DNA of 64,000 bases from Nocardia aurea (GCF_003123685.1 NZ_QCYJ01000127.1:186001-250000), one strand, 5' to 3'; positions 25,272 to 34,394 are shown, counted from the first letter of the stretch. The notes: generated by a model from the letters alone, not told the origin. Numbers and translations are program-made.

Positions 25272-25991
25272 TCAGGCGAGGGGGACGGCGGCGATCGGTT
25301 GGCTCGTGGGCTGTGGGGATCCGCCCGCGGGTTCGATCGTGAGGGCGAGGGTGTCCACGCTGTCGTAGCGCGTGACCACCGACGGGCCCCGATCCGGCAC
25401 GTTCTCGACCACGCCCGCCGAGCGTGCCGTGCCGTCCCGCACGAGCCAGAGCTGATAGGCCCGGCCCGATTCGGGTTGCGCGACACCGTCGAACGACACG
25501 CTGGCGGCGGAGAGTCCGGCCGAGGTGTGCACGGTCAGCGAGCCGCCGGTCGCGACGGGCACCGTGCGGGTCAGCACATCCGGTTGTTCCAGGACCACCT
25601 GGGCGCTGAGCCCGGTCTCGGGTTCGGAGGACCGGTCTGCGACCACGGCGATACTCGCTCCGATCGCGACGATCACGGCCGCCGCGGCGGCCGCGATCCA
25701 GCGCTTGCGACCGAACCCCGATCGCCGTTGCGCCTGCGGCGGGACGGCGAGTTTGTCGTCCAGTGCGCGCAGCAGCGAATCCTCCAGCGCGGCGGGAGGT
25801 TCCAGTGCGTCGACCACCGTCATGGCGGCCAATGTCTCGCGTAGTTCGCGGACCGTGGTGGTGAATTGCCGTGCCGTGTCCTCATCCGTCTCGAGCAGAC
25901 GCTTCTCGACCCGGCGGCGCTCCAGTTCGGCCATGGCGTCCAGGGCATAGGGATAGGCGAGTTCGGCGAGATCGCTGTCGTCGTCGCTCAC
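25272..25991 (-). CDS. rskA: Anti-sigma factor RskA
   Basis: A 239-residue membrane protein. The cytoplasmic N-terminus holds the anti-sigma domain (LAYPYALDAMAELERRRVEKRL...). A single transmembrane helix (about residues 97-113, WIAAAAAAVIVAIGASIAVVA) follows, then an extracellular RskA domain with YQLWLVRDGTARSAGV. It sequesters SigK until proteolysis releases the sigma factor. The GTG start overlaps the sigK stop (GTGA), the standard coupling of an ECF sigma factor and its inhibitor. Confidence 0.92.
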   Translation of the reverse strand: MSDDDSDLAELAYPYALDAMAELERRRVEKRLLETDEDTARQFTTTVRELRETLAAMTVVDALEPPAALEDSLLRALDDKLAVPPQAQRRSGFGRKRWIAAAAAAVIVAIGASIAVVADRSSEPETGLSAQVVLEQPDVLTRTVPVATGGSLTVHTSAGLSAASVSFDGVAQPESGRAYQLWLVRDGTARSAGVVENVPDRGPSVVTRYDSVDTLALTIEPAGGSPQPTSQPIAAVPLA

Positions 25992-26638
25992 GGGTTCACC
26001 TGCCCCGACAGGCAGTTCGCCAGGCGTTTGAGCCCGTCCCGGATCCGGCTCTTGACCGTCGGTAGCGGCACCGAGAGATGTTCGGCCACTTCGGGATAGG
26101 TGCGGCCGCTGTAGTAGGCGAGTGCTACCGACTCACGTTGCACGTCGGTGAGCACCTCCAGACAATCGAGCACCGACTGGGTGTCGAGCCGTTGATCGAC
26201 GGCCTCGGCCACCACATCGTGATCGCGGCCGAGATGCCGGTGGCCGTAGGCGATATCGCGGGTCGCCGCGGACTCTTCCCTGCGAACCCGGTCGACCGCG
26301 CGCCGATGCGTCAACGTCATCAGCCACCCCATCGGACTCGACAGTCGCGGGTCGTAGCGTTCGGCCAGTGTCCACGCTTGGAGGTAGACCTCCTGCGTGA
26401 TCTCCTCGGAGGCGGCGTGACTGCGCAGGATCCGCACCGAGAGTCCGAACACCCGATGACTGGTCGCCCGGTAGAACTCGGTGAAGGCATCGCGGTCGCC
26501 CTTCGCGACCGCGGCGAGCAGTTCGACGAGCCGCCGCGTGTGCTCCGGTCCGTCGCCAGGGGGGCGGACCGGACAGGACTCCCCCTCCGCCCCGTCCCGC
26601 GACAGTCGCACCGCGGCGTTGTCCGAGTCACGGGTCAT
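25988..26638 (-). CDS. sigK: ECF sigma factor SigK
   Basis: A 216-residue ECF19-type sigma factor. Region 2 is seen as AFTEFYRATSHRVFGLSVRILRSHAASEEITQEVYLQAW and region 4 as LTDVQRESVALAYYSGRTYPEVAEHLSVPLPTVKSRIRDGLKRL. It is followed by rskA with a 4-bp overlap and preceded on the same strand by a fasciclin lipoprotein gene. In M. tuberculosis, SigK drives the fasciclin proteins MPT70/MPT83. GGAGGG lies 8 nt before the ATG at 26638. Confidence 0.92.
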   Translation of the reverse strand: MTRDSDNAAVRLSRDGAEGESCPVRPPGDGPEHTRRLVELLAAVAKGDRDAFTEFYRATSHRVFGLSVRILRSHAASEEITQEVYLQAWTLAERYDPRLSSPMGWLMTLTHRRAVDRVRREESAATRDIAYGHRHLGRDHDVVAEAVDQRLDTQSVLDCLEVLTDVQRESVALAYYSGRTYPEVAEHLSVPLPTVKSRIRDGLKRLANCLSGQVNP

Positions 26639-26755
26639 GCGCACGCCCTCCCCCGGCCACGGGGTTCGTCGGGCACGAGGTGGATCGGCAACGGCAACAC
26701 GTCGAACTCGACTCCTGACGAGGGAAGGGGTCTCGAGCATTGGATCAGTTGTGCG

Positions 26756-27406
26756 TCACGCGGCGGGCGGCACGAGCACGGTATCGATCAGATACACCGT
26801 GGCGTTCGCTGTCTTCACTCCACCACAGATCACCGAGGCATTGGCGACTTTGATGTCATCTCCCGAACGTGTCACCACGACATCGGCGCCTTCGACGGTC
26901 TTGTGGGTACCCGCGATCTTGTCGGGCGCGATCTGCCCCGGCACCACGTGGTAGGTGAGAATCTTGGTCAGCGTGGCCGAATCCGTCTTCAGCGTCTCGA
27001 CGGTGGCCGGATCGACCTTCGCGAAGGCCGCGTCGGTCGGCGCGAAGACGGTGAACTGCCCGCCGTTGAGCGTGTCGACCAGGTTGACCTGCGGATTGAG
27101 CTGACCCGACACCGCCGCGGTGAGCGTGGTCAGCAGCGGATTGTTCGACGCCGCGACCGCGACGGGATCCTGGGCCATCCCGTTCACCGAGCCCGGGCCG
27201 GAGGGCACCTGCTCGGCGTAGGCGGCGCAGCCCGGGCCGACCAGGTTCGCCGCGGCGCCGCTCGCGGGCGCCATCGTGGTCGAGGCCGCCGAACTGCTCG
27301 AGCTCGCACTCGAATCGGACGAGCTGTCGTCCGAGCAGGCGGACGCGCCGAGCGCCGCCGTCACCATCATCGCCACGAGGACCGAACGCATCACTGTCAT
27401 CGTCAT
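26756..27406 (-). CDS. Fasciclin-domain lipoprotein (MPT70/MPT83-like)
   Basis: A 216-residue exported protein. The N-terminal signal ends in a lipobox-like ALGASAC (Cys about residue 24), followed by a Ser/Asp-rich linker. A single FAS1 domain carries LVDTLNGGQFTVFAPTDAAFAKV (H1-type box) and LTYHVVPGQI, with a conserved VICGGVKTANATVYLIDTVLVPP end. It matches MPT70/MPT83 of mycobacteria. It stands directly upstream of sigK, a compact version of the mycobacterial regulon, and a SigK-like promoter precedes it. Confidence 0.92.
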   Translation of the reverse strand: MTMTVMRSVLVAMMVTAALGASACSDDSSSDSSASSSSSAASTTMAPASGAAANLVGPGCAAYAEQVPSGPGSVNGMAQDPVAVAASNNPLLTTLTAAVSGQLNPQVNLVDTLNGGQFTVFAPTDAAFAKVDPATVETLKTDSATLTKILTYHVVPGQIAPDKIAGTHKTVEGADVVVTRSGDDIKVANASVICGGVKTANATVYLIDTVLVPPAA

Positions 27407-27457
27407 CTACCGCTTCCGTCGAGGCGGCTGTCACCGCCGTGCTGTGTGGACAGAAGG

Positions 27458-27485
27458 AGTTCGCGTGGCTGTTGCCACCGGATGG
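27458..27485 (-). promoter_or_regulatory. Candidate SigK promoter
   Basis: On the minus strand, CCATCC (27485-27480), a 16-bp spacer and CGAACT (27463-27458) resemble the CCATCC / CGAAT elements described for mycobacterial SigK. Transcription would begin about 45 nt upstream of the fasciclin gene. The -10 match is imperfect. Confidence 0.45.
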
Positions 27486-27524
27486 GCGCGGATACCGAAG
27501 GATGTCGGCATGTGATGGAACTAC

Positions 27525-28355
27525 TCAGGCGACCCGGCAGTCCTTGTCGCCGCCGAGCGCCTGCTCCCGCAGTTTCCTCAGCGTCCGGGTGAGGATGCGC
27601 GAGACCTGCATCTGCGACACGCCGAGGCGGTCGGCGATCTCGGCCTGGGTCTTGTTCTCGAAGAACCTCATCACCAGGATCCGCCGTTCCCGCTCGGGCA
27701 GCGCGGCGAGCAGCGGACGCACCGCGAGAGCGTCCTCCAGCAAGCGGTAGGAGGGTTCCTCCACTCCGAGCGTGTCGGCGATCGACGGACGTGACTGCTC
27801 CTCCGACGGACCGGCCACGGCGTCGAGCGAATTGGTCTGGTAGGCATTGGCGGCCATGATCGCCTGGGTCACCTCGACGATGTCGAGGTCGAGTTCGGCC
27901 GCGATCTCACGCGCGGTCGGCATCCGGCCGAGTCGTTGCGACAGCGACTCGATGGCGGGGCGGACGAGCGCCTGCACCTCCTTGGCGCGGCGCGGCACCC
28001 GCAGCGCCCAGGTGCCGTCGCGGAAATGCCTGCGGACCGAACCCATGACGGTCGGCACCGCGAAGGACAGGAAGGTCGCGCCGCGCGAGACGTCGAATCG
28101 GTCGACGGCCTGGACGAGGCCGAGTCGGGCGACCTGGAGCAGATCGTCGAACTCCTCGCCGCGCCCGGAGAACTTGCGGGCGATGTGCTCGGCGAGCGGT
28201 AGACAGCGCTCCACGATCTGTGTGCGCAGGGCCGAGCGGTGCGGGTCGTCGGCGTCGAGCGAGGCCAACTTCTCGAACCAGGGCTCGATATCGTCGTAGC
28301 TGTCACGCCCCGCCGCGCGGGACGATCCTTCGGCAGAATTCGACGTCCTACTCAT
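27525..28355 (-). CDS. sigF: SigF/SigB-family stress sigma factor
   Basis: A 276-residue group-3 sigma factor with all regions: region 2 EEFDDLLQVARLGLVQAVDRFD and FLSFAVPTVMGSVRRHFRDGTWALRVPRR, region 3 RLGRMPTAREIAAELDLD, region 4 LPERERRILVMRFFENKTQAEIADRLGVSQMQVSRILTRTLRKLR. The cognate anti-sigma factor UsfX/RsbW is not next to it, unlike in mycobacteria. GAGG lies 9 nt before the ATG. A GGGTAT -10 element lies upstream, so it may transcribe itself. Confidence 0.92.
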   Translation of the reverse strand: MSRTSNSAEGSSRAAGRDSYDDIEPWFEKLASLDADDPHRSALRTQIVERCLPLAEHIARKFSGRGEEFDDLLQVARLGLVQAVDRFDVSRGATFLSFAVPTVMGSVRRHFRDGTWALRVPRRAKEVQALVRPAIESLSQRLGRMPTAREIAAELDLDIVEVTQAIMAANAYQTNSLDAVAGPSEEQSRPSIADTLGVEEPSYRLLEDALAVRPLLAALPERERRILVMRFFENKTQAEIADRLGVSQMQVSRILTRTLRKLREQALGGDKDCRVA

Positions 28356-28394
28356 CCGACATCCTCGTTCTCTCTCCAACTCGGCGACGCCCGG

Positions 28395-28420
28395 ATACCC
28401 CGGCGGACGCGATCGACACC
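28395..28420 (-). promoter_or_regulatory. Candidate SigF-type promoter
   Basis: GGGTAT (28400-28395) matches the SigF/SigB -10 and lies about 40 nt upstream of the sigF start. A GGTGT at about 28420-28416, 15 bp further up, is a weak match to the GTTT-type -35. Autoregulation is inferred. Confidence 0.45.
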
Positions 28421-28580
28421 TCCCGATGCGAAAAATCTCGAAATCCTTCCGACCAGGTGTTTCGCTGGAAAATTGCCCCGTTGCCGATGCCGCGCACCCA
28501 CCGTGATCCGAATGCACCGGATCTGTCACGCCCGCGCGGAAACGCTCCGCGCGCCGCTGCGCGCGGTGTGGAATGCAGGG

Positions 28581-29519
28581 ATGAGCAGAGCGGCGATCAC
28601 CTTCGGGGCCTGTGTTTTCGCGGCGATGTCGGTGGTGGCGGCACCGACGGCGCAGGCCGCGCCGACCTGCCAGGGCGCGGGACAGCCGACCCTGCCCGCC
28701 GCCTCGGTTCCCGGCGCGCTCGAGGGACTCACGGTCGACGAGCGCGGCCGCGCCTTCACCACCGACGTCCTGACCGGACGGGTGTTCCGGATCGACGCGC
28801 CCGGCGCACCCGCCGTACCCATCGGCACCGTCGGCAACGGCGGTGCGGGCGCACTGGCGTGGACGCCGGACGGCGGACTGCTCGTCGGCTACGGCGCCGA
28901 CGCGCGTGTGCTGGTCGGCGACTCACTGCGTCACGCGGGGATCGTCCGGATGGATACCGACACCGGGGCGACGACGCCCGTGGCCTCCGGACTCGGCGCC
29001 GCGAACGGCATGGCGGTGGGCGCGGACGGAATCATCTACGCCACCAACGATTTCGGCAGCTCCATCGGTCGGGTGTATCCGAACGGTGTGGTGCAACCGG
29101 ATTGGGCCCGGTTCCCCAGCGCCAACGGCGCGGTACTCGGCGACGGCGACCGCTTCCTCTATGTGGGGCGTACCTTCGTCGATCCCGGCGTCAGCCGTAT
29201 TCCGGTGGACAACCCGGGCGCGCCGCAGTCCCTGCTCGATCTCGGCGGCGGCGACGCGCTCAGCGCGCCGGACGGGCTGACCCTGGATTCGGCCGATCGC
29301 CCGGTGGTTCCGTTCAACAGCACCGGGCAGGTCATCCGGATCGACGCGCCGCAGCGCTACTGCGTACTCGGCAGCGGCAATCCGTTCACCAGCGTCGTCA
29401 CCTACGGGCGCGGTGACAGCGGTTTCTCGGCGGGCAGGTTGTTCGGGGCCACTTTCACCGGATCGATCTACGAGATCCCCGGCGGATTCGATCCGCGGGC
29501 GACGACCGCGACCCCCTGA
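28581..29519 (+). CDS. Secreted SMP-30-like beta-propeller protein
   Basis: A 312-residue exported protein with a Sec signal peptide ending near AQAAPT (about residue 28). Repeats typical of a six-bladed propeller follow: GLTVDERGRAFTTDVLTGRVFRID, ALAWTPDGGLLVGYG, MAVGADGIIYATNDFGSSIGRVYPNG, and LTLDSADRPVVPFNSTGQVIRID. SMP-30/gluconolactonase relatives hydrolyse lactones with a bound metal, but catalytic residues cannot be assigned by eye, so binding only is equally possible. The ribosome site is weak. Confidence 0.8.
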   Translation: MSRAAITFGACVFAAMSVVAAPTAQAAPTCQGAGQPTLPAASVPGALEGLTVDERGRAFTTDVLTGRVFRIDAPGAPAVPIGTVGNGGAGALAWTPDGGLLVGYGADARVLVGDSLRHAGIVRMDTDTGATTPVASGLGAANGMAVGADGIIYATNDFGSSIGRVYPNGVVQPDWARFPSANGAVLGDGDRFLYVGRTFVDPGVSRIPVDNPGAPQSLLDLGGGDALSAPDGLTLDSADRPVVPFNSTGQVIRIDAPQRYCVLGSGNPFTSVVTYGRGDSGFSAGRLFGATFTGSIYEIPGGFDPRATTATP

Positions 29520-29543
29520 TTCCGGGGAGCCGCGGTCGACGTC

Positions 29544-30251
29544 TCACGACGGCGCCGCGATCCTGGTGATCGCCATACCGTTCGGCCCCGCCGCGACGGT
29601 GACGAACTGCCGATAGGTCCGGGCGACGGCGGCGGGGCGCAATTCGGTGATGACGACGTCGTAACGACCGTCGGCCAACGGTGTGATCAGCACGCAGTGC
29701 TGGGTTCCCGGCGGAATGGAGGCGATGCCCGCGCCGATGACCTCCGCCGTCGGCACCGCGGCGTCCTCGGTCGTCAGGGCGCGGGCCGCGGCGCCGGACC
29801 GGCTGACGTAGTACGCGTGCTGGAAAGCGAGGATGGTCTCGGGACCGTTGGCGAGCGAACCGACGCCATTTCCACGTACCAACTGTTCGGTCCGGGTCGG
29901 CTCGCACCCCGGCCCGCCGCCGAGGACCGGATCGGCGGCCGTCGCCGCCTGACGCGGAGTGGTCACCGTGCTGGAGTAGACCATCACCACCGCCACCGCC
30001 GAGAGCGACGCGCCCAGCGCCACCGACCCCACCAGCCACGATCGACCGCGACGGCGGCGCGGCGGCGGGCGGCGGACCTGTGCTCGGGAGGGCGCGAGCG
30101 TGCGCGGCGGCGGCAACGGCCGTGGGCGCGGTAGCTCGCCCGAATCCGGAATCATTCCCGGCCACAGCGGAACCGCGGCGGACCGCGCCCGGCCGGTGGC
30201 GGTCCGGGAACCGCCACCACGCGTGGGATCGGATGTGTTCGACGACCTCAT
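29544..30251 (-). CDS. Membrane-anchored hypothetical protein
   Basis: A 235-residue protein. The first ~65 residues are a cytoplasmic Pro/Arg-rich segment (RPRPLPPPR, RRPPPRRRRGRSW). One transmembrane helix follows (WLVGSVALGASLSAVAVVMVYS, about residues 71-92), then an extracytoplasmic alpha+beta domain with two Cys residues (GPGCEPTRTEQ and GTQHCVLITPL). The outer domain looks NTF2-like (ETILAFQHAYYVSRSG), as in mycobacterial Mce-associated or secreted conserved proteins. No name is assigned. It is convergent with the propeller gene. Confidence 0.7.
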   Translation of the reverse strand: MRSSNTSDPTRGGGSRTATGRARSAAVPLWPGMIPDSGELPRPRPLPPPRTLAPSRAQVRRPPPRRRRGRSWLVGSVALGASLSAVAVVMVYSSTVTTPRQAATAADPVLGGGPGCEPTRTEQLVRGNGVGSLANGPETILAFQHAYYVSRSGAAARALTTEDAAVPTAEVIGAGIASIPPGTQHCVLITPLADGRYDVVITELRPAAVARTYRQFVTVAAGPNGMAITRIAAPS

Positions 30252-30497
30252 GACTCCGCCGCACCCCCCTTTACCGGCGCCTTCACGGCGACCTCGGGTT
30301 ACCGTCTCAATGCTGTTGAGCTCTAACAACATTGCATACCTCATCGGATTATGGCTGGCGAATGGCCGACGGGCCACCGCGCGGGCCCGAAAAACCGAAC
30401 TGTCCGCGCGTCGCGTCGCGTGGCGGAGTCCGACGGCCGCGCGGTCGCGCGAATCACGCGGGATCTCGCGGACGCGGGGAACTGCCGTCGCGCGAAG

Positions 30498-31982
30498 TCA
30501 TCTCGTCGCGGCGGACGCGGAGACGGCGCGCTCGTCCGGTCGCGGATCCGCGACCGGCCCGGAGATCGGGTCGTCGAAGACCATCACCTGTCCGCCGTCG
30601 ACGTAGCGGGGCCAGCCCGGGTCGCCGGTGGTGGCGAACGCGATCCACGCCGCGTGGATCTCATCGGCGAGACGCTGGGGCGGATTCGGACCGGTCAGCC
30701 GGGGCCCGGCCGCGAGCGTATCGAAGACGAAAGGGACCTCCAGGGCGTGGATCGCGCCGAGTTCGGCTCGTCGCCAGGCGAATTCGTACAGGTAGGCCGG
30801 TGTGCCCGTCGTCGCCTGGGCCAGCACGATCTCCCTGGTCGGGCCACGGAACACCGCGTCGGTGACGATCGCGGCCAACAGATCGCCGCCGGTAGCGTCG
30901 GGTCGGTTCGCCGCGTAGGTTCCGATCACCGAGGCATCGATGCCGAATCGCGCGAGGGCGAACGGTAGTGAGTCCATGGTGATCGCGGCGGCCAGACCGG
31001 TCGGCACGGTGAACAGCCGGAATTCCTCGGCCGTGCACCCGGCGAGCAGCGTGACACCGCGCGCGGAACCGGCGGCGATGGCGACGGCGGGCTCCTCGGT
31101 GAGCAGTTCGCCGTCCAGTGTCGGGAAGAAGCTCATGATGCCCGAGCCGCGCGCGAGCACCGAAGCCCCCCAGCGCGCCGGATCGGGAACGCGACCGATC
31201 TCGGCGGCGATCGCCTCCTGCGCGGCCAGCAATGCCGAGGGTTCCACCGCCGCAAAGGCTTCCGCCGTCGCGGGCAGTCCCAGCTTGTCCGCCAGGGCTC
31301 TGCCGAGCAGTCGCGCGTCCTCGAGGGTGGCCACCACCCCGCCGTTCCCGCTCTGCATGATCGCCCGCGCGAAAAGTCCACGGGCAGCGGGGGAAGCGAG
31401 CAGCGACGCGACACTCATACCGCCCGCCGATTCGCCGAAGACCGTGACATTGTCCGGATCTCCCCCGAAAGCCCGGATGTTCTCCCGCACCCAGGCCAGG
31501 GCCGCCACCTGGTCCCACAGACCCCGATTCGGCGGCGCACCGTCGAGCACCGCGAACCCCGAAGCGCCGAGCCGGTAGTTCAGCGCGACCAGCACCACGC
31601 CGTCCCTGGCGAACGCCGCACCGTCGTATACGGGGACGGCATTGGATCCGTGGACGAACGCGCCACCGTGAATCCACACCATGACCGGCAGACCCGCGCC
31701 GCCCGGATCCGGAGTCCACACGTTCACGTTCAGATATTCCGCGCCGGGCACGGTGTAGGTGCCGAGGATCGCCTCGATCGCGGGCGGGTAGGGCGCCTGC
31801 ACACATGTCGCTCCGAGTGCGCCGGCGTCGCGCGTGCCGTCCCACGGTTCGACGGGTTCGGGTCGCCTGAAACGCTTTTCGCCCACCGCGGCGGCCGCGT
31901 AGGGCACCCCGAGGAACGCGCTGATCCCGTCGACCTCCCTACCCCGAACCCTGCCCCCTGTCACCGTGACGATCGGTTCCAC
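30498..31982 (-). CDS. Type-B carboxylesterase
   Basis: A 494-residue alpha/beta hydrolase. The nucleophile elbow is FGESAGGMSV, the oxyanion motif is VWIHGGAFVHGS, the acid is likely the Glu in CTAEEFRLF, and the His is in IHALEVPFVF. The family N-terminal motif GRVRGREVDGISAFLGVPYA is present. The GTG at 31982 is favoured, with AGGAG 7 nt upstream. There is no signal peptide, so it acts in the cytoplasm on unknown esters. It lies downstream of the LigD-type gene without clear functional linkage. Confidence 0.9.
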   Translation of the reverse strand: MEPIVTVTGGRVRGREVDGISAFLGVPYAAAAVGEKRFRRPEPVEPWDGTRDAGALGATCVQAPYPPAIEAILGTYTVPGAEYLNVNVWTPDPGGAGLPVMVWIHGGAFVHGSNAVPVYDGAAFARDGVVLVALNYRLGASGFAVLDGAPPNRGLWDQVAALAWVRENIRAFGGDPDNVTVFGESAGGMSVASLLASPAARGLFARAIMQSGNGGVVATLEDARLLGRALADKLGLPATAEAFAAVEPSALLAAQEAIAAEIGRVPDPARWGASVLARGSGIMSFFPTLDGELLTEEPAVAIAAGSARGVTLLAGCTAEEFRLFTVPTGLAAAITMDSLPFALARFGIDASVIGTYAANRPDATGGDLLAAIVTDAVFRGPTREIVLAQATTGTPAYLYEFAWRRAELGAIHALEVPFVFDTLAAGPRLTGPNPPQRLADEIHAAWIAFATTGDPGWPRYVDGGQVMVFDDPISGPVADPRPDERAVSASAATR

Positions 31983-32066
31983 ATTCCACTCCTGTTCCGC
32001 CGGTCGCTTCCCAGCGTCCACAGCTTCACCGGTTCGCGCGGCGAAATCGGCGGATCGCGACGATTC

Positions 32067-33020
32067 TCAGTCGGAACGTCGGGCTCGCGCGCGGCGCTTG
32101 CCCTCGTGCATGGCCTGGACCCGGGCGACCGGGATGGTGTGGCCTTCGGCGATCAGATCGGCGGGCAGCATCTGCGGCGCGGGCATCTCCTCGGCCCACG
32201 GATCGCGGTCACCGAGCTGTCCCGGCACGCCGCGCAGGGTGAAATCGGCCGGGGTCACGCTCTCGAGTTCGGCCCACGGCACCGGGAAGGAGACCGTCGC
32301 GTCCGGGCGGATCCGCGGACTGTACGCGGCGACCACGGTCGCGCCGCCTGCCCTGGTCGAATCGAGGAACACCTTGCCGCCGCGGTCTTCTCGGATGAAC
32401 GCGGTGGTCGCCAGTTCCGGGTCGAGACGTTCGGCGCGGGCCGCGATCGCCCGGGTGGCGGCGCCGGCGTCCTCGATCGGGAGCCCCGCCGCCACCGGGA
32501 CGAAGATGTGCACCCCTTTGGCCCCACTGGTTTTCACCGCACCGGCCAGTCCGTCGTCGGCCAGTGCCTGCCGGATCAACCCCGCGGCCAGTACCGCCTG
32601 CCGGAACGGGGCGTCCTCGGGCGGGTCGATATCGAGGACCAGGTGGGTCGGGCCCGCGGTGTGATCGGCGAGCAGGAGCGTGGTGTGGTACTCGACCGCC
32701 CGTTGGTTGCCGAACCACAGCAGTGTCCGCGTGTCGTCGCACAGCGCGTAGGACACCTCGCGTCGGGAACTGTCCGCCCAGATCGTCACCCGCCGCACCC
32801 AATCCGGGGTGTACTTGGGCAGGTTCTTCTGGACGAACGGTTCCTGGCCCGGCCGGATCCGCAGCACCGACAGCGGCCGGTCCCGCAGATTCCGCACCAT
32901 GCGCTCACCGAGGAAGTCGAGATAGTCGACCAGATCCCGTTTGGTGGCCTGCGCGCCGTCGAACAGCGGCTGGTCCAGGTTGCTCAGTTCGACACCGGCG
33001 CGAACCTCGGCGTTACCCAT
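32067..33020 (-). CDS. Stand-alone LigD-type polymerase/primase domain protein
   Basis: A 317-residue archaeo-eukaryotic primase-like polymerase of the kind fused in LigD. Metal-binding Asp residues are in LVLDIDPPEDA and FLDSTRAGG. Other family motifs are RPLSVLRIRPGQEPFVQKNLPKYTPDWV and TSGAKGVHIFVPV. It fills gaps in NHEJ or other DNA repair. Ligase and phosphoesterase domains are absent, and no ku or ligase gene is in the window, as with mycobacterial stand-alone LigD-like polymerases. The ATG at 33020 was chosen because family similarity starts there. Confidence 0.9.
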   Translation of the reverse strand: MGNAEVRAGVELSNLDQPLFDGAQATKRDLVDYLDFLGERMVRNLRDRPLSVLRIRPGQEPFVQKNLPKYTPDWVRRVTIWADSSRREVSYALCDDTRTLLWFGNQRAVEYHTTLLLADHTAGPTHLVLDIDPPEDAPFRQAVLAAGLIRQALADDGLAGAVKTSGAKGVHIFVPVAAGLPIEDAGAATRAIAARAERLDPELATTAFIREDRGGKVFLDSTRAGGATVVAAYSPRIRPDATVSFPVPWAELESVTPADFTLRGVPGQLGDRDPWAEEMPAPQMLPADLIAEGHTIPVARVQAMHEGKRRARARRSD

Positions 33021-33071
33021 GGACCCACCCTGCCCGGACCGAACGGGTGGGGTCAACCACCCGCGGATCGG

Positions 33072-34394
33072 CTAGTGGATTCCCGGCGTCTCCGGGTCGG
33101 TGCCGACACAGCCGAGGATGAAGCATCCGGGCGGCCAGTCGGCGATCGGCGGACCGAGCGGTTTGCCCAGACAGGTCACCGGGCCGCATCCCGGATAGGC
33201 GGAGGGACCGATGCCGAAGGCCGCGAGGGTGGCCGTCGGATTCGAGATCGACGGATCCATGACGCTGATGTCCTCACGCGGAACATACGGGCCGGGGTCG
33301 GCCAGGCGCGGCTCGAGGAAGGCCGCCGCCGTGGTGCGCAGGACGTCGTGCGGGAAGCTGACGGACCCGCCGGGCACGGTGACGCCCGTCCAGCTGATCA
33401 CCAGGCCGAGACTCGGCACGATGAAGACGTCCTGGCGCAGCATGCCCGACATCTGCACCGCGTCGGCGGGCAGGCCGGGGAACAGCGGTTCACAGCCGGG
33501 TCCGTTGACCACGAAGAGGAATCCGTAGCACGGATTGGGCAGCGTCGGCGTCGTGGCCTGGGTGAGGTATTCGGCCGAGATGATCTGCCGATCGCCCCAC
33601 GCGCCCTTGCCGAGCACCAGCAGTCCGAGTTTGACGAAATCGTCGGGTGGCAGGAGCAGGTGGGCGTAGCCGTAGGTGTTGCCGCTGCGGTCCCTTCCCC
33701 AGTGATAGTCGGCCTGCTCGATCCCCAGGGGCGAGAACAGGTTCCGCTGCGCGAAGGCCTGGAAATCCTCGCCGACCGCCTGCTGGACCACGTAGGCGAG
33801 CAGGTCGACGGCACGCTGGCTGTACTGCCAGACGGTGCCCTGCGGATGTTCGATCGGCATGGCCATGGCCTGGGCGACCACATTCGGATCGAGCTGCACC
33901 AGTCCGGTGACGCCCTCCGACGCGACCGCCACCTGCATTCCGGACGATTCGGTGAGCAGACTGCGCACCGTGATCTCCCGGTGCGCTCGGTCGCCGAGCC
34001 CGGCGGGCAGGTGGTTCCCGATCGGATCGTCGAGACCGAGCCTGCCCTGGTCGACCGCGATGCCGGCGACCATGGCGACCACGCTCTTGGTCACGCTCCA
34101 CATGTTCCAGGGCTCACCACCGGTTTCGGCGTTGTGCGGTCCCGTCGCGATGAGACAGTTGTTGCGGAATACCTGCACATTCCTGCGCGTCGGATCCGAG
34201 GCGAAGGCCACGGCTGCCGTCAGTGCCGCCGAATCGATGCCGACCTCGTCGGGCGAGGCGGTCTCGGGAACCCGGCCCGAGCTGACCTCACAGTGCTTCA
34301 ATCCGTCGGGGGCCCCCGTGGCGACACCCGCGACCCCGCCCAGTATCAGCAGGGCCGTGAAGAGCGGCACCGCCAGTCTCACCACATGATTCAC
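33072..34394 (-). CDS. Secreted serine beta-lactamase-like hydrolase
   Basis: A 440-residue protein of the class-C beta-lactamase/esterase superfamily. A signal peptide (ending near ATGAP, residue 28) is followed by the SxxK nucleophile in NMWSVTKSVVA and the YxN/YxQ element YSQRAVDLLAY. A late WTGV / GGS region may serve as the third motif. The C-terminal ~60 residues are Pro/Cys-rich and unusual (YPGCGPVTCLGKP, PPGCFILGCVG), with four Cys residues possibly forming disulfides. The GTG start has GGAGG 5 nt upstream. The substrate is unknown. Confidence 0.85.
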   Translation of the reverse strand: MNHVVRLAVPLFTALLILGGVAGVATGAPDGLKHCEVSSGRVPETASPDEVGIDSAALTAAVAFASDPTRRNVQVFRNNCLIATGPHNAETGGEPWNMWSVTKSVVAMVAGIAVDQGRLGLDDPIGNHLPAGLGDRAHREITVRSLLTESSGMQVAVASEGVTGLVQLDPNVVAQAMAMPIEHPQGTVWQYSQRAVDLLAYVVQQAVGEDFQAFAQRNLFSPLGIEQADYHWGRDRSGNTYGYAHLLLPPDDFVKLGLLVLGKGAWGDRQIISAEYLTQATTPTLPNPCYGFLFVVNGPGCEPLFPGLPADAVQMSGMLRQDVFIVPSLGLVISWTGVTVPGGSVSFPHDVLRTTAAAFLEPRLADPGPYVPREDISVMDPSISNPTATLAAFGIGPSAYPGCGPVTCLGKPLGPPIADWPPGCFILGCVGTDPETPGIH

